NCBI GenBank assembly: GCA_020199775.1
Contig: JAIVJZ010000041.1
Location: 496,001-560,000, forward strand
Length of the DNA stretch: 64,000 bases
DNA from: Acidobacteriota bacterium
GTDB lineage: Bacteria > Acidobacteriota > Blastocatellia > Pyrinomonadales > Pyrinomonadaceae
Direction of reading: 5' to 3'
The stretch's first letter is position 1; each line of letters begins with the position of its first letter. Under the pieces are notes generated by a model. It worked only from the letters and a program-made list of their open reading frames with translations, did not search any database and was not told where the DNA came from. The translations under genes were made by a program, and so were the position numbers. This document shows, piece after piece, positions 47,083 to 56,400 of the stretch.

Positions 47083-47265
47083 TCAACTCGCGTCGTCTTT
47101 TAACTGTTCGGCCGTCTCGTCGTCGCCGATCAAATGGTTCGACTTGTCGCGCGGCAGTTGCGCGGGCTTCTGCCCCGCCGCGCGTTCCGCGACGGCCTCG
47201 TGCATCTCCGCGCGATCCCCGTCCTTGCGCTCCCCGTCCTTCTTCTCGCGATCCTTGTTCGACAT
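47083..47265 (-). CDS. Small, highly charged protein of unknown function
   Basis: 60 residues (MSNKDREKKDGERKDGDRAE). AGGAGAAGGAAAT directly upstream is a strong ribosome binding site, and the gene fits tightly between two genes of the same direction, so it is probably real. The sequence is mostly Lys, Glu, Asp and Arg and is predicted to be disordered. Confidence 0.62.
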   Translation of the reverse strand: MSNKDREKKDGERKDGDRAEMHEAVAERAAGQKPAQLPRDKSNHLIGDDETAEQLKDDAS

Positions 47266-47299
47266 GATTTCCTTCTCCTGTCGGCTCGTTGGAATTTAC

Positions 47300-47935
47300 T
47301 CAAGCGGCGACGCCGCGTTGAACTTCTCGCACGCGTTCGACGAGACGCGGCAAATCTTCTCTCGTGTAGACCGGGATGCCGCGCGTCAAGTTCTCGTCCG
47401 GCGCGCGCCACGCGTCGAAACGCTCGCGCGCGACACGGGCGTCCTCGCCCTCGTCGAAGAGGTAGAGCGCGGACGTTTTAGAGAGCGCGCGCCGCGCCGA
47501 CGGCTTGATCTTTTCCGCGCCCGACGCGCGCGCCGCCATCAGCATCAGATCGACTTCAACGAACTGCACGAAGCTCGTGCCCTCGATCAGCACGCCCCGC
47601 GCTCGGACGCGCTCAAGCACGCTCTTGATGCCGCGCTCGACCTGCTTGTCCGTCACGACGACCCAGTGAACGTTCGACGCCCCGGCGTCCCAGTATCGCC
47701 CTGTGTCTTTGCCCGCGGCGTAAGTCTCCGCGCGCCCGGAACGAATCACGGGCTCTTCCGCGAGCAGGTGGCTCACGCAACAGGCGTGCGCGCTCTTGCC
47801 GCACGAACGATAATGCCCGCGCGTGATCTTGACGGCCTCCCAACCGGGCTGTAGCGCCCGGAGCAGTTCGCACATCAAAGTGGTCTTGCCCGCGTTCGAG
47901 GAAAAGCCCCCGACGCCGACGGTGGTGAAAGTCAT
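47300..47935 (-). CDS. MobB-like P-loop NTPase
   Basis: 211 residues. The Walker A is GFSSNAGKTTLMCELLRAL at the N-terminus, followed by WEAVKITRGHY, the second-strand position conserved in MobB-type GTPases. LIEGTSFVQF occupies the place of the MobB metal site region. The relation to MobB (molybdopterin-guanine dinucleotide adapter) is a fold-level inference. It is the first gene of a run with a MOSC protein, and a molybdopterin enzyme is encoded about 13 kb away. Other members of the P-loop family, such as DUF1611-like proteins, are an alternative. Confidence 0.7.
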   Translation of the reverse strand: MTFTTVGVGGFSSNAGKTTLMCELLRALQPGWEAVKITRGHYRSCGKSAHACCVSHLLAEEPVIRSGRAETYAAGKDTGRYWDAGASNVHWVVVTDKQVERGIKSVLERVRARGVLIEGTSFVQFVEVDLMLMAARASGAEKIKPSARRALSKTSALYLFDEGEDARVARERFDAWRAPDENLTRGIPVYTREDLPRLVERVREVQRGVAA

Positions 47936-48133
47936 AGCCTTCTGAAAACTCTTTCAAACCCGGTGACGACATTATGCAATCGCGCGCCCGCGAAACGGAA
48001 GCGCGCGGCACACACCCCGGCGCGGCGACTTGGCCGTCTCGCGTCGCACGCGCGCCACCCCACTTGGCAAGGGGCGCGTCCGCGCTATAGATTAGCCGAC
48101 TGCGATTATTCACGCGAACTTGAAAAGACTTTT

Positions 48134-48502
48134 ATGACGAACGACGACGCCCCGGCGTCCGAACCACAGGCCGCGCTCGTCCGGCTGATCGGCGAGACGC
48201 TCCGGCGCCACGGCGACGACGCTTTACACGGCGGCGCAAATCTTGACGCGGCCGCGCGCGCGTGGCTCGACGCGGGCTTCGCCGACCCGGAAGAAGTTGA
48301 CGACTGGCTTGCCGCGCGTTGCTTCGACCCGCGCCACGCGCAGACGCTCGACGCGGCGGGCGTCACGCCCGAACAGGCCGCCTTGCGCACGCGCGCGGGG
48401 CGCGCCCCGTACGAAGAGACGGTCGCCTACAAGCTCGCGCACGGCGACCTGACGCTCGAAGAGGCGCGGCGCATCATCACCAGCGATTTTTGGAATTCCT
48501 GA
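48134..48502 (+). CDS. Hypothetical helical protein next to an ATP-grasp gene
   Basis: 122 residues from the ATG at 48134 (MTNDDAPASEPQAALVRLIG); the ORF track begins 57 codons earlier in poor sequence. It is helical and rich in Asp, Ala and Arg, ending LTLEEARRIITSDFWNS. It lies 18 bases upstream of the ATP-grasp gene on the same strand, so a functional link is likely, perhaps as a substrate-binding or precursor protein. I do not recognise the family. Confidence 0.7.
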   Translation: MTNDDAPASEPQAALVRLIGETLRRHGDDALHGGANLDAAARAWLDAGFADPEEVDDWLAARCFDPRHAQTLDAAGVTPEQAALRTRAGRAPYEETVAYKLAHGDLTLEEARRIITSDFWNS

Positions 48503-48520
48503 AGGAGTCGGCTTTCGCCA

Positions 48521-49741
48521 ATGACGAACCAGACACGTCCGCTCACCGTTCTCTGCATCGCCAGTTATGAAAAGGGGCAGGAGTTTATGCGCGAGTGCAA
48601 GCGGCAGGGCTGCCGCGTTCTCCTGCTCACGTCCTACAGCATCCGTGATGCGGACTGGCCGCGCGCCGAGTTGGACGAAATCTTCTACATGCCCGACGAC
48701 AATCACAGGTGGATTCTCGAAGACGTGATCAAGAGCGTCTCCTTCATCGCGCGCACCGAAGAGATCGACCGCATCGTCCCGCTCGACGATTTCGACTTGG
48801 AGACCGCCGCCGCCCTGCGCGAACACCTGCGCGTCCCCGGCATGGGCGACACCACGACGCGCTACTTCCGCGACAAGCTCGCCATGCGCATGCGGGCGCA
48901 GGAGGCCGGGATCGGCGTCCCCGAATTCGCGCACGTCCTCAACTATGAACGTCTCCGCGCGTTTATGCGCCGCACCCCTGCGCCGTGGCTCTTGAAACCA
49001 CGCTTCGAGGCTTCGGCCACGGGCATCAAAAAGATCAAGGAAGCCGATGCACTCTGGCCTGCGCTCGACGCGCTCGCCGACCGCCAGTGCTTTCACGTCC
49101 TCGAACGCTACGTGCCCGGCGACATCTACCACGTCGATTCCATCGTCTACGATTCGCAAATCATCTTCGCCGCCGTCAACCGCTACGGCCACCCGCCGCT
49201 CGACGTGGCGCACGGCGGCGGCATCTTCACCACGCGCACCTGCGTGCGCGGCACGCCGGACGAAGTGGCCTTGCAGGAGATCAACCGCCGGGTGCTCGGC
49301 GCGATGCGCCTGCCGCACGGCGTCTCGCACACGGAGTTCATCAAGGGGCGCGAGGACGGCGAGTTTTATTTTCTCGAAACGGCCGCGCGCGTCGGCGGCG
49401 CGAACATCGTGGAGCTCGTCGAGGCGGCGACCGGCATCAACCTCTGGCGCGAGTGGGCGAAGATCGAGATCGCGGGCGGCCGAGCGGGCGCGTACCAACT
49501 GCCGCCGCGCCGCGAAGACTACGCCGGGCTGCTCGTCTCCCTCGCGCGCGAACGCTACCCCGATACTTCAAATTACGACGACCCCGAAATCGTCTGGCGC
49601 ATGAACAAAGAGTCGCACGTCGGCCTCATCGTCATGTCGCACGACGCGGCGCGCGTCGAGTATTTATTGAACGACTACTCGGAGCGTTTCTACCAAGACT
49701 TCCACGCCGTCCACCCGCCGAGCGACCGCCCGACGAGCTAG
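48521..49741 (+). CDS. ATP-grasp ligase
   Basis: 406 residues. The pre-ATP-grasp Rossmann part (TVLCIASYEKGQEFMRECKR) is followed by an ATP-grasp fold: APWLLKPRFEASATGIKKI carries the nucleotide-binding lysine, FHVLERYVPGDIYHVDSIVY follows, and the metal-binding acidic residues are in GEFYFLETAARVGGANIVE. The family joins a carboxylate to an amine or thiol with ATP. It is closely related to the convergent gene at 49754. The substrate is not known, and no partner enzyme for carbon-nitrogen ligation is present besides the small helical protein upstream. Confidence 0.9.
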   Translation: MTNQTRPLTVLCIASYEKGQEFMRECKRQGCRVLLLTSYSIRDADWPRAELDEIFYMPDDNHRWILEDVIKSVSFIARTEEIDRIVPLDDFDLETAAALREHLRVPGMGDTTTRYFRDKLAMRMRAQEAGIGVPEFAHVLNYERLRAFMRRTPAPWLLKPRFEASATGIKKIKEADALWPALDALADRQCFHVLERYVPGDIYHVDSIVYDSQIIFAAVNRYGHPPLDVAHGGGIFTTRTCVRGTPDEVALQEINRRVLGAMRLPHGVSHTEFIKGREDGEFYFLETAARVGGANIVELVEAATGINLWREWAKIEIAGGRAGAYQLPPRREDYAGLLVSLARERYPDTSNYDDPEIVWRMNKESHVGLIVMSHDAARVEYLLNDYSERFYQDFHAVHPPSDRPTS

Positions 49742-49753
49742 CGGCGTGAACCT

Positions 49754-50974
49754 TCACTCCGGGCGTTCGAGCGGCGGCGCGACGGCGATGAACTCGTCTG
49801 CGAAGCGGCGGGCGTACCCGTCGAGCAACTCGCGCGCGCGCGCGTGGTCGGGCGAGCGCACGACGAGGCCGACGTGGTAGGGCTTGCGCACGCGGTAGAC
49901 GATCTCCGCGTCCGTGTAGCCGGAAGTGTCCGGCCATTCCTGCCGCGCGAGCGAGAGCACGATGCCGCCGTACTCTTCGCGCGCCGGTTCGGCTTTGTAA
50001 GCGCGCGCGTCGTCGCCCAGTTCGAGCTTCGCCCATTCGCGCCAGAGGTTAAGGCCGCTCGCGGCCTCCAACGCCTCTGCGATGTACGCGCCGCCGACGC
50101 GCGCGGCAATTTCGAGAAAATAAAACTCGCCGTCCGCCGCGCTCTTGATGAACTCCGCGTGCGTCACGCCGCGGCGCAGGCCGAGGGCTTTAATCACCTG
50201 CCCGTTGATCTCCAGAAGTCTGCGCCGGTCGCGGCTCTTTCGTTCGAGCGAATGAGAGATGAAGACGCCGCCTTCGTGCGCGACGCTCATCGGCGGCCGC
50301 CCGTAGATGCTGACCCCCGCGAACTGCGCCTTGCCGCCGGAGACGATTGAATCGACGTGATAGACCTCGCCCGCGACGAAGCGTTCGAGCAGGTAAAAGG
50401 ACGACTGTTCGTTGAGCCGTGCGCGCGCGTCGAGCGCGTCAATCGCGCGCCAGACCTGCTCCGCGTCGTGCATCTTCTTGATACCGATGGCCGACACGTC
50501 CGTGCGCGGCTTCAAGACCCAGGGCGCGGGCACGCCCTCCATGAACTCGTGCAACTCGGCGTAGTTGAGCACGTGAACGAACTCGGGCACGTTGACGCGC
50601 GCGGCCTCGGCCACCCCGCGCATCGCCAGCTTGTCGCGGAACAAGCGCGCCTCCGCGCTCGTCATGCCGGGCAGCCGCAGGTGTTCGCGGATCAGTCCGG
50701 CGGTGATCACGTCGAACTCTTCGAGCGCGACGACGCGCGACAATTTGTGCCGCCGCGCGATCTGCGTAACCGCGTAGATGAAGTGGTCGGGCGAGGCGTC
50801 GTCCGGCAGGGTGATGAATTCGTCAATCGAGTCGTGCGGCCATTCTTCGGCGCGCAACTTCTCTTTCGTGATGAGAAAGACGCGGCAGTTCCGCCGCCTG
50901 CACTCGCGCAGAAACTCGACGCCTTTGAAATAACTGGCGAGGCAGACGATGTTGCGGGGAGATGTTTCGGACAC
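49754..50974 (-). CDS. ATP-grasp ligase, paralogue of the preceding one
   Basis: 406 residues, the same length and the same motif order as the 48521 gene: NIVCLASYFKGVEFLRECRR, APWVLKPRTDVSAIGIKKM, FYLLERFVAGEVYHVDSIVS and GEFYFLEIAARVGGAYIAEA. It is tail-to-tail with it, 12 bases between stops, and therefore likely arose by an inverted duplication and then diverged. The retained ATP- and metal-binding residues suggest that both are active. Substrate unknown. Confidence 0.9.
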   Translation of the reverse strand: MSETSPRNIVCLASYFKGVEFLRECRRRNCRVFLITKEKLRAEEWPHDSIDEFITLPDDASPDHFIYAVTQIARRHKLSRVVALEEFDVITAGLIREHLRLPGMTSAEARLFRDKLAMRGVAEAARVNVPEFVHVLNYAELHEFMEGVPAPWVLKPRTDVSAIGIKKMHDAEQVWRAIDALDARARLNEQSSFYLLERFVAGEVYHVDSIVSGGKAQFAGVSIYGRPPMSVAHEGGVFISHSLERKSRDRRRLLEINGQVIKALGLRRGVTHAEFIKSAADGEFYFLEIAARVGGAYIAEALEAASGLNLWREWAKLELGDDARAYKAEPAREEYGGIVLSLARQEWPDTSGYTDAEIVYRVRKPYHVGLVVRSPDHARARELLDGYARRFADEFIAVAPPLERPE

Positions 50975-51087
50975 GGGCCACTCTCTCGTTTATCTGTCGG
51001 CGCGCATCGAGCGTCGGGGCTTGCGCCTCTCCGGGATTTACGTTGCCCAGTATATAACGGGCGCGCGACGAGAGACACGAAGAAAAG

Positions 51088-51170
51088 AAACGATGAACGC
51101 GGAACGATGAACGATGAACTGAAGAATGGTTGCCTTCAGTTCATCGTTCATCGTTCCGCGTTCATCGTTT
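51088..51170. repeat. Dispersed hairpin element, copy 3
   Basis: Perfect 37-base arms at 51088-51124 and 51134-51170 enclose a 9-base loop (AATGGTTGC). The core is the same as in copies 1 and 2. It lies 36 bases past the stop of the TonB gene. The loop sequences differ between the three copies, but the arms do not. Confidence 0.93.
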
Positions 51171-51206
51171 ACCGTCGCCGCCGTCGTCCGTCGCGCTGAA
51201 CAGGCT

Positions 51207-52589
51207 TTAGTAGATGTTGAAGTTGTATTCGATGGTGACGTATTGCGACACCTTGCGGCCGTCCTTTTCGGCGGGCGTGAAGCCGATTTTGCGCGCGGCC
51301 TCAATCGCCTTTTCGGTCAATCCGTCGGGCAACTTCGTGAGCGGCGTGATGTTCGTCACCTGTCCCGAAGCGGAGAGGACGAGGCGCAGGCGGACGGTGC
51401 CGGTCACTTGATTCCTGCGCGCCTCTTCGGTGTAGAGCGGTTCGGGCTTGGAGGTGATCTGCGCCCGGCGCGTCACTTCGCCCACGCGAAAGTTGCGCGC
51501 GTAATCCACGCCGCCGCCGCCCGTGCCGCCCGGGCCGCCCCCGCCCAAATTCGTCGCGCCGCCGCCCGTGTTGTAGCCTACGCCCGGCCCGTAGCCCGTG
51601 CCGCTGCCCGCGCCGACGCCGCCGCCCGTGCCTTCGCCGATGCCGCCTCCGCTGCCCGAACCGGAAGAGAGTTCGGTCGCTTTAGATTTCGGGTCGCCGT
51701 AGTTGATGGCGCGCGAGTCCGTGGGGAACAGGACGGGGTCGGCGCGGATCGTCGCGGCCGTCGGCAACGAAGGGTTCCGGATCGTCGGCGGCTTCGGATC
51801 GGGCGCGAGCACTTGCGGGTCGAGCGTCGCCTGCGGCAGTTTGCCGTGCACGGCCGGTTTGTCTTCGAGACGACCGCCGCCGCCCCCGCCGCCCGGCCGC
51901 TCCTGCTGCGCCTTCGCGCCGCCGCCCGCGCCCTTCGCCATCCCGGCCGCGCCTTCGTCGGGCTTCGGCTGCTCCTTCGGAATCTCGGTCACGCGGCCGA
52001 GGTAGATCAAATTCTCATTCACGCGTTCGGCCAACAGGCTGCCGCGCGTCGTCTGAAAATTATTGAACGCGGCGACCGCGCCCGCGAGCGTGACGACGGC
52101 GACGAACGCGGCGAGCACGCCGTAAGCCGTGTTCTCCTGACGAAGCGTGCGCCACGCCATCGCGGCGTAGGCCGCGCTCATGCGCCGCACGAAGCGAAAG
52201 GGGTCGCGGCGAAACTCCGCGCGCGTGAGTTCCGCGTCGTGCGCCGTCTCACGCACCTCTGCGAGCAGGCGCGTCAAGAGCCCGCGCTCCTCCAAGATCG
52301 TGAGTTGGTATTCGCCGGGCAGGGCGTACTGCGGCGCGAGCGTTTCGCCGGGGCGGTGCAAATTCATTTCTTTCTCCTTCAACAGTTCGCGATACGAATT
52401 AAGGACGCGCGCGTCGAGCGACGCGGGCACGACTTGGGGAGACTGCCAACCGTCAAGTAACGCTTTCAAATCTTCATCCGACGCCTGCTGCGCGGACGAC
52501 TCGCGCGCGAATGCGTCCGGCGGGTCGAGTTCGACGCCGCGGCGGCGGCGCGCGTGCGGAGAATCCTGATGCGTCTTCTTCTCACTCAT
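51207..52589 (-). CDS. TonB-family protein with possible anti-sigma N-terminus
   Basis: 460 residues. The first part is cytoplasmic and hydrophilic (SDEDLKALLDGWQSPQVVPA). One membrane helix lies at about 155-175 (AYGVLAAFVAVVTLAGAVAA). A long Gly/Pro-rich periplasmic linker (GGGVGAGSGTGYGPGVGYNT) leads to the TonB C-terminal domain at about 375-460 (VTRRAQITSKPEPLYTEEAR, VTGTVRLRLVLSASGQV, TIEYNFNIY). TonB is normally anchored near the N-terminus; here about 150 residues precede the helix. The sigma gene ends 2 bases upstream, so the N-terminus may act as its anti-sigma domain (inference). Confidence 0.88.
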   Translation of the reverse strand: MSEKKTHQDSPHARRRRGVELDPPDAFARESSAQQASDEDLKALLDGWQSPQVVPASLDARVLNSYRELLKEKEMNLHRPGETLAPQYALPGEYQLTILEERGLLTRLLAEVRETAHDAELTRAEFRRDPFRFVRRMSAAYAAMAWRTLRQENTAYGVLAAFVAVVTLAGAVAAFNNFQTTRGSLLAERVNENLIYLGRVTEIPKEQPKPDEGAAGMAKGAGGGAKAQQERPGGGGGGGRLEDKPAVHGKLPQATLDPQVLAPDPKPPTIRNPSLPTAATIRADPVLFPTDSRAINYGDPKSKATELSSGSGSGGGIGEGTGGGVGAGSGTGYGPGVGYNTGGGATNLGGGGPGGTGGGGVDYARNFRVGEVTRRAQITSKPEPLYTEEARRNQVTGTVRLRLVLSASGQVTNITPLTKLPDGLTEKAIEAARKIGFTPAEKDGRKVSQYVTIEYNFNIY

Positions 52590-52591
52590 CT

Positions 52592-53182
52592 TTACTTCTC
52601 CGGCGCGCCGACCAATTCCGCGCGACGTTCGAGATGCGGGGCGAGCGCGCGCCGCAACCCTGCGCGAGCGCGCGCCAGACGCGACTTCGCCGTGTTCGCT
52701 TCCGCCCCCACCACGACGGCGATCTCCTGCAAACTCAAATTTTCAAACTCGAACAAAATCAAGACCTCTCTCTGCAACGCCGGAAGCCTCTCGACCGTCG
52801 CGCGCACCGCCGCCGACAATTCCGCTTCGAGCACCCGGCTCAAGGGCTGCTCGGCATCGGGCGCGCTCCGTTCGTCGGCCGCTTCGTCAATCAACGTCTC
52901 CTGCGCCGCGCGTCGAAACTGCTTCAAGGAGAGATTGCGCACGGCGGCGAAGAGATAGGTGCGGAGCGTTGCGCCGCGCGCCGCGTCGAAACGTTCCGGG
53001 TGTTTGAACAGGCTCAGGAAACAATCGTGCGTCACGTCTTCGGCGGCCGACGAGTCGCCGAGCAGGCGGCAGGCGAAGCGATACATCGCCACGCGGTGTC
53101 GCGTGTAGATCGAGAGGAACGCGTCCTCGTCGCCCGCGCGTGCGCGTTCGAGTAGAGATTCGTCTGTGTCCGTGTCAGGCAA
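52592..53182 (-). CDS. ECF RNA polymerase sigma factor
   Basis: About 196 residues if translation begins at the TTG at 53182 (LPDTDTDESLLERARAGDED); the ORF track opens at a GTG at 53365, but the extra 61 residues look like non-coding sequence (RGCCHPGRASPARNNF). Region 2 is SSAAEDVTHDCFLSLFKHPE and RTYLFAAVRNLSLKQFRR. Region 4 is RLPALQREVLILFEFENLSLQEIAVVVGAEANTAKSRLARARAGL. Two bases separate it from the TonB gene. It is divergent from the alpha-2-macroglobulin gene, which could be one of its targets. Confidence 0.9.
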   Translation of the reverse strand: MPDTDTDESLLERARAGDEDAFLSIYTRHRVAMYRFACRLLGDSSAAEDVTHDCFLSLFKHPERFDAARGATLRTYLFAAVRNLSLKQFRRAAQETLIDEAADERSAPDAEQPLSRVLEAELSAAVRATVERLPALQREVLILFEFENLSLQEIAVVVGAEANTAKSRLARARAGLRRALAPHLERRAELVGAPEK

Positions 53183-53485
53183 AACCTGAGGTGCTCGTTT
53201 CCGTCGAGAACTTCTCGGCCGTCTGTTGTTACCGCGAGCGGGGCGAAAGGATCGGGGCGACGCGCTAATTTTTTTCAGAGACGCGAAATTGTTTCGCGCA
53301 GGCGAAGCACGACCGGGATGACAACAGCCCCGACTTGGTGTGCTGCCGCTTTGTTGCTCGCTCACTCGCGCGCGGTTGCTCGGGCGCGTGCGACGAAATT
53401 TTCATGACAAAAAATATTTTTTCGGATGCCGCAACAACCATTGTGCGAGAGGCGCGCATCACAGCCGCACTATTGGAGGTGTCCC

Positions 53486-56400
53486 ATGCGCCGTAGATGG
53501 CTCTCCCTTCTACTCTGTCTACACGTGTGTCTCTGCGCTCTCGCGGTCGCATCACTTGTCGCCACAGCCCAAACCTTTTCGCTTCGCGTCAACGAAGCGG
53601 CGACGCGAGTCTCGCTCGCCGGAGGCCAAAGCAAAATCTCGCTCGCCGTCGAGAACAACACGAGCGGCAACGCGCCCGCCCACATCAAACTCGAACTGCT
53701 CGACCCGCACGACAAAGTCGTCGCGCGCACGCGGCGACGCGAGATGTTGAAGCCCGGCGCAAACGTCGTCGCGGCCTTCATGCCCGTCTCAAACCTCGCG
53801 CGCTCCGGCAATGACTTCAAACAACTTCTCTGGCTTCGCCTGCGCTACGAGATCACGCCCGCCGACGGTTCGCCGCGTCAAGGCATCATCTCGCTCTCAG
53901 AGATCACGCCCGACCTGTTCGAGTTGGACGTGGCGGCGGCGAGCAACGCCGGCGCGGGACAGCTTTACCGCGTGCGCGTGCGCGCCACGCACCCGCTCAC
54001 GTCACGCCCCGTGCGCGGCGTCGAGGTGGCGGCGGAGGTCGTTCTGGATGACGGCGGCGAAGAGGGAAAAAGCGGCGCGTTGAGGTTGTCCGGCGCGACG
54101 GGCAGGGACGGCTACGTCACGCTCGACTTCAATCTTCCCACACGCATCGAGACGGACGAGGGCGAGATCAAAGTGAGCGGGCGGCGCGGCGATGTCGTCC
54201 GAACCGCCTCCGACGGTATTGAAATCAACCGGATGACGCGCATCCTGCTGACGAGCGATAAGCCGCTCTACCAGCCCGGCCAGACGCTCCACCTGCGCGC
54301 CCTCATGCTCAACCACGCGACGCGGCGCGCCGTAGCCGACGCCGCGGCCACTCTCAAGATCGAAGACCCGGAAGGCACGACCGTCTTCAACGCGCCGCTC
54401 AAGACCTCGCGCTTCGGCGTCGCCAGTTGCGACTGGCCGATCCCGGACAACACGCGGCTCGGCGATTACCGCGTCAAGGTCTCGGCCGACGACGACAATT
54501 CGCACGAGAGTCAGGCGTGGCAACTCGTCAAGATCAGTCGCTACGAGTTGCCGAACTTTGCCGTGAGCGCGACGCCGGATCGCGGCTACTACTTGCCGGG
54601 CGAGAGCGCGCAGGTCGAAGTGCGCGGCGATTACCTGTTCGGCCAGCCGCTCAAGCGCGGGCGCGTGCGCGTCGTGCGCGAAACGGAGCGCGAGTGGAAT
54701 TACAAGGAGCAGAAGTACGACACCAGGGAGGGCGACAAGCAGGAGGGCGAGTTGGGGGCGGACGGCAGTTTCCGCGTGCGCCTCAACCTCTCGCAGGGGC
54801 ACGCCGAACTGGCGAACAACTCGTGGCAACGCTTCTCCGATCTCAACTACGCCGCCTACGTTATAGACCCGACCACCAATCGCACCGAGCAACGACGCTT
54901 CCGCGTGCGCCTCTCTAAAGAGCCGATTCACATCTACGTGACGCAGGGCAACTATCGTCAGGCCGCAAGGCTGCCGCTCGCCTTCTACGTTTCCACTTCC
55001 TACGCCGACGGCACGCCCGCCTCGTGCGAGTTGACATTGACGCACACGCAGGCGGACGACGGCGACGTGAAAATGCCCGCCGCGATCAAGACGAACTCTT
55101 ACGGCGTCGCCAAAGTGGTCGGTTCTACTTTGCCCGCAGGCGAAAATGAATCCTTCAACGTCCAATTCACGGCGCGCGACCGCGCGGGGCGCGAGGGACG
55201 GCACACCGAAAACTTCTGGATCACCTCGCAGCCCGTCGTGCGCGTCGAGACGGACAAGACGATCTATCGCGCGGGCGAAGGCATCACGGCGCGCGTCAGT
55301 TCCAATCAAGCGGACATGAAAATTCTGCTTGACATCGTCTGCAACGGCCGCGTCGTGGCGACACAGAGCGCGCGGCTGCGCGGCGGGAGCGCGCTCATCG
55401 AGTTGCCCTACCGGCCTGAATTTCAAAACCGCGTGACGCTCGCGGCCTACACGACCGACTTTCCCAAAAAACCTTATGAAGACTACGCGCACGGCGCGCG
55501 CACCCTCGTCTACCCGCGCAACCGCGAGTTGAAATTCGACGTGCGCATGAGCCGCGCGAGTTACCAGCCGGGCGAGGAGGCGGCGGCGGGCGTGCGCGTG
55601 CGCAACGCCGCCGGGCGCGACGTGGAGAGCGCGCTCGGCGTGGTCGTCTTCGATAAGGCCGTCGAGGAGCGCGCGCGCACCGAACAGGAGTTCGGTTCGT
55701 CTTACGGCTTCTCGAATTATTTTTACCAATTCTGGTACGGCCTCGAATCAATCGGCGGCCTCGGCCTCCGCGACATCGAGCAACTCGACGCGGCGCGCGC
55801 GCTCCCCGAAGGGTTGGAGACCGTGGCCGACTTGCTCCTCCAGCGCGACGAGGAATACTACCGCCCGAACTTCTTCAGTTCCACCGAATCCGACCCGAAT
55901 CAAGCGCAGGTCTTCGCCGCGCTCGCCTCCGCCCAACTTCAGGCGACGCGCGACGCACTGGCCGCGCGCCACAATAAGAGCGCCGAGCACCCTACGGACG
56001 AGGCGAGCTTGCGCCGCCTGCTCTCCGGCGAAAGGATCGCGCTCGAAGAGTTGCGCGACCCGTGGGGCATTGCCTACCGCCCCGTCTTCTCCGTCGAACG
56101 CGCCGAGGACGTGTTGGAATTCAAGAGCGCGGGCGCGGACAAACAGCACGGCACGGACGACGATTGGGTGGCCGCGCGTTTCAACTGGTACTACTTTCGC
56201 CCGACGGGCGAGGCGTTCAACCGCGCCCACCTAGAGCATCACAAGCGCACCGGCGGTTTCATCCGTGACGCCGCCACGCTCAAGAGCGAACTCGCCCGCT
56301 CCGGCCTAAACCCCGCCGCGCTGCTGGATCGCTGGGGCAATCCTTACGTCCTGAACTTCGAGATCAACGGCACAAACTACGCCACACAAATCTTGAGCAG

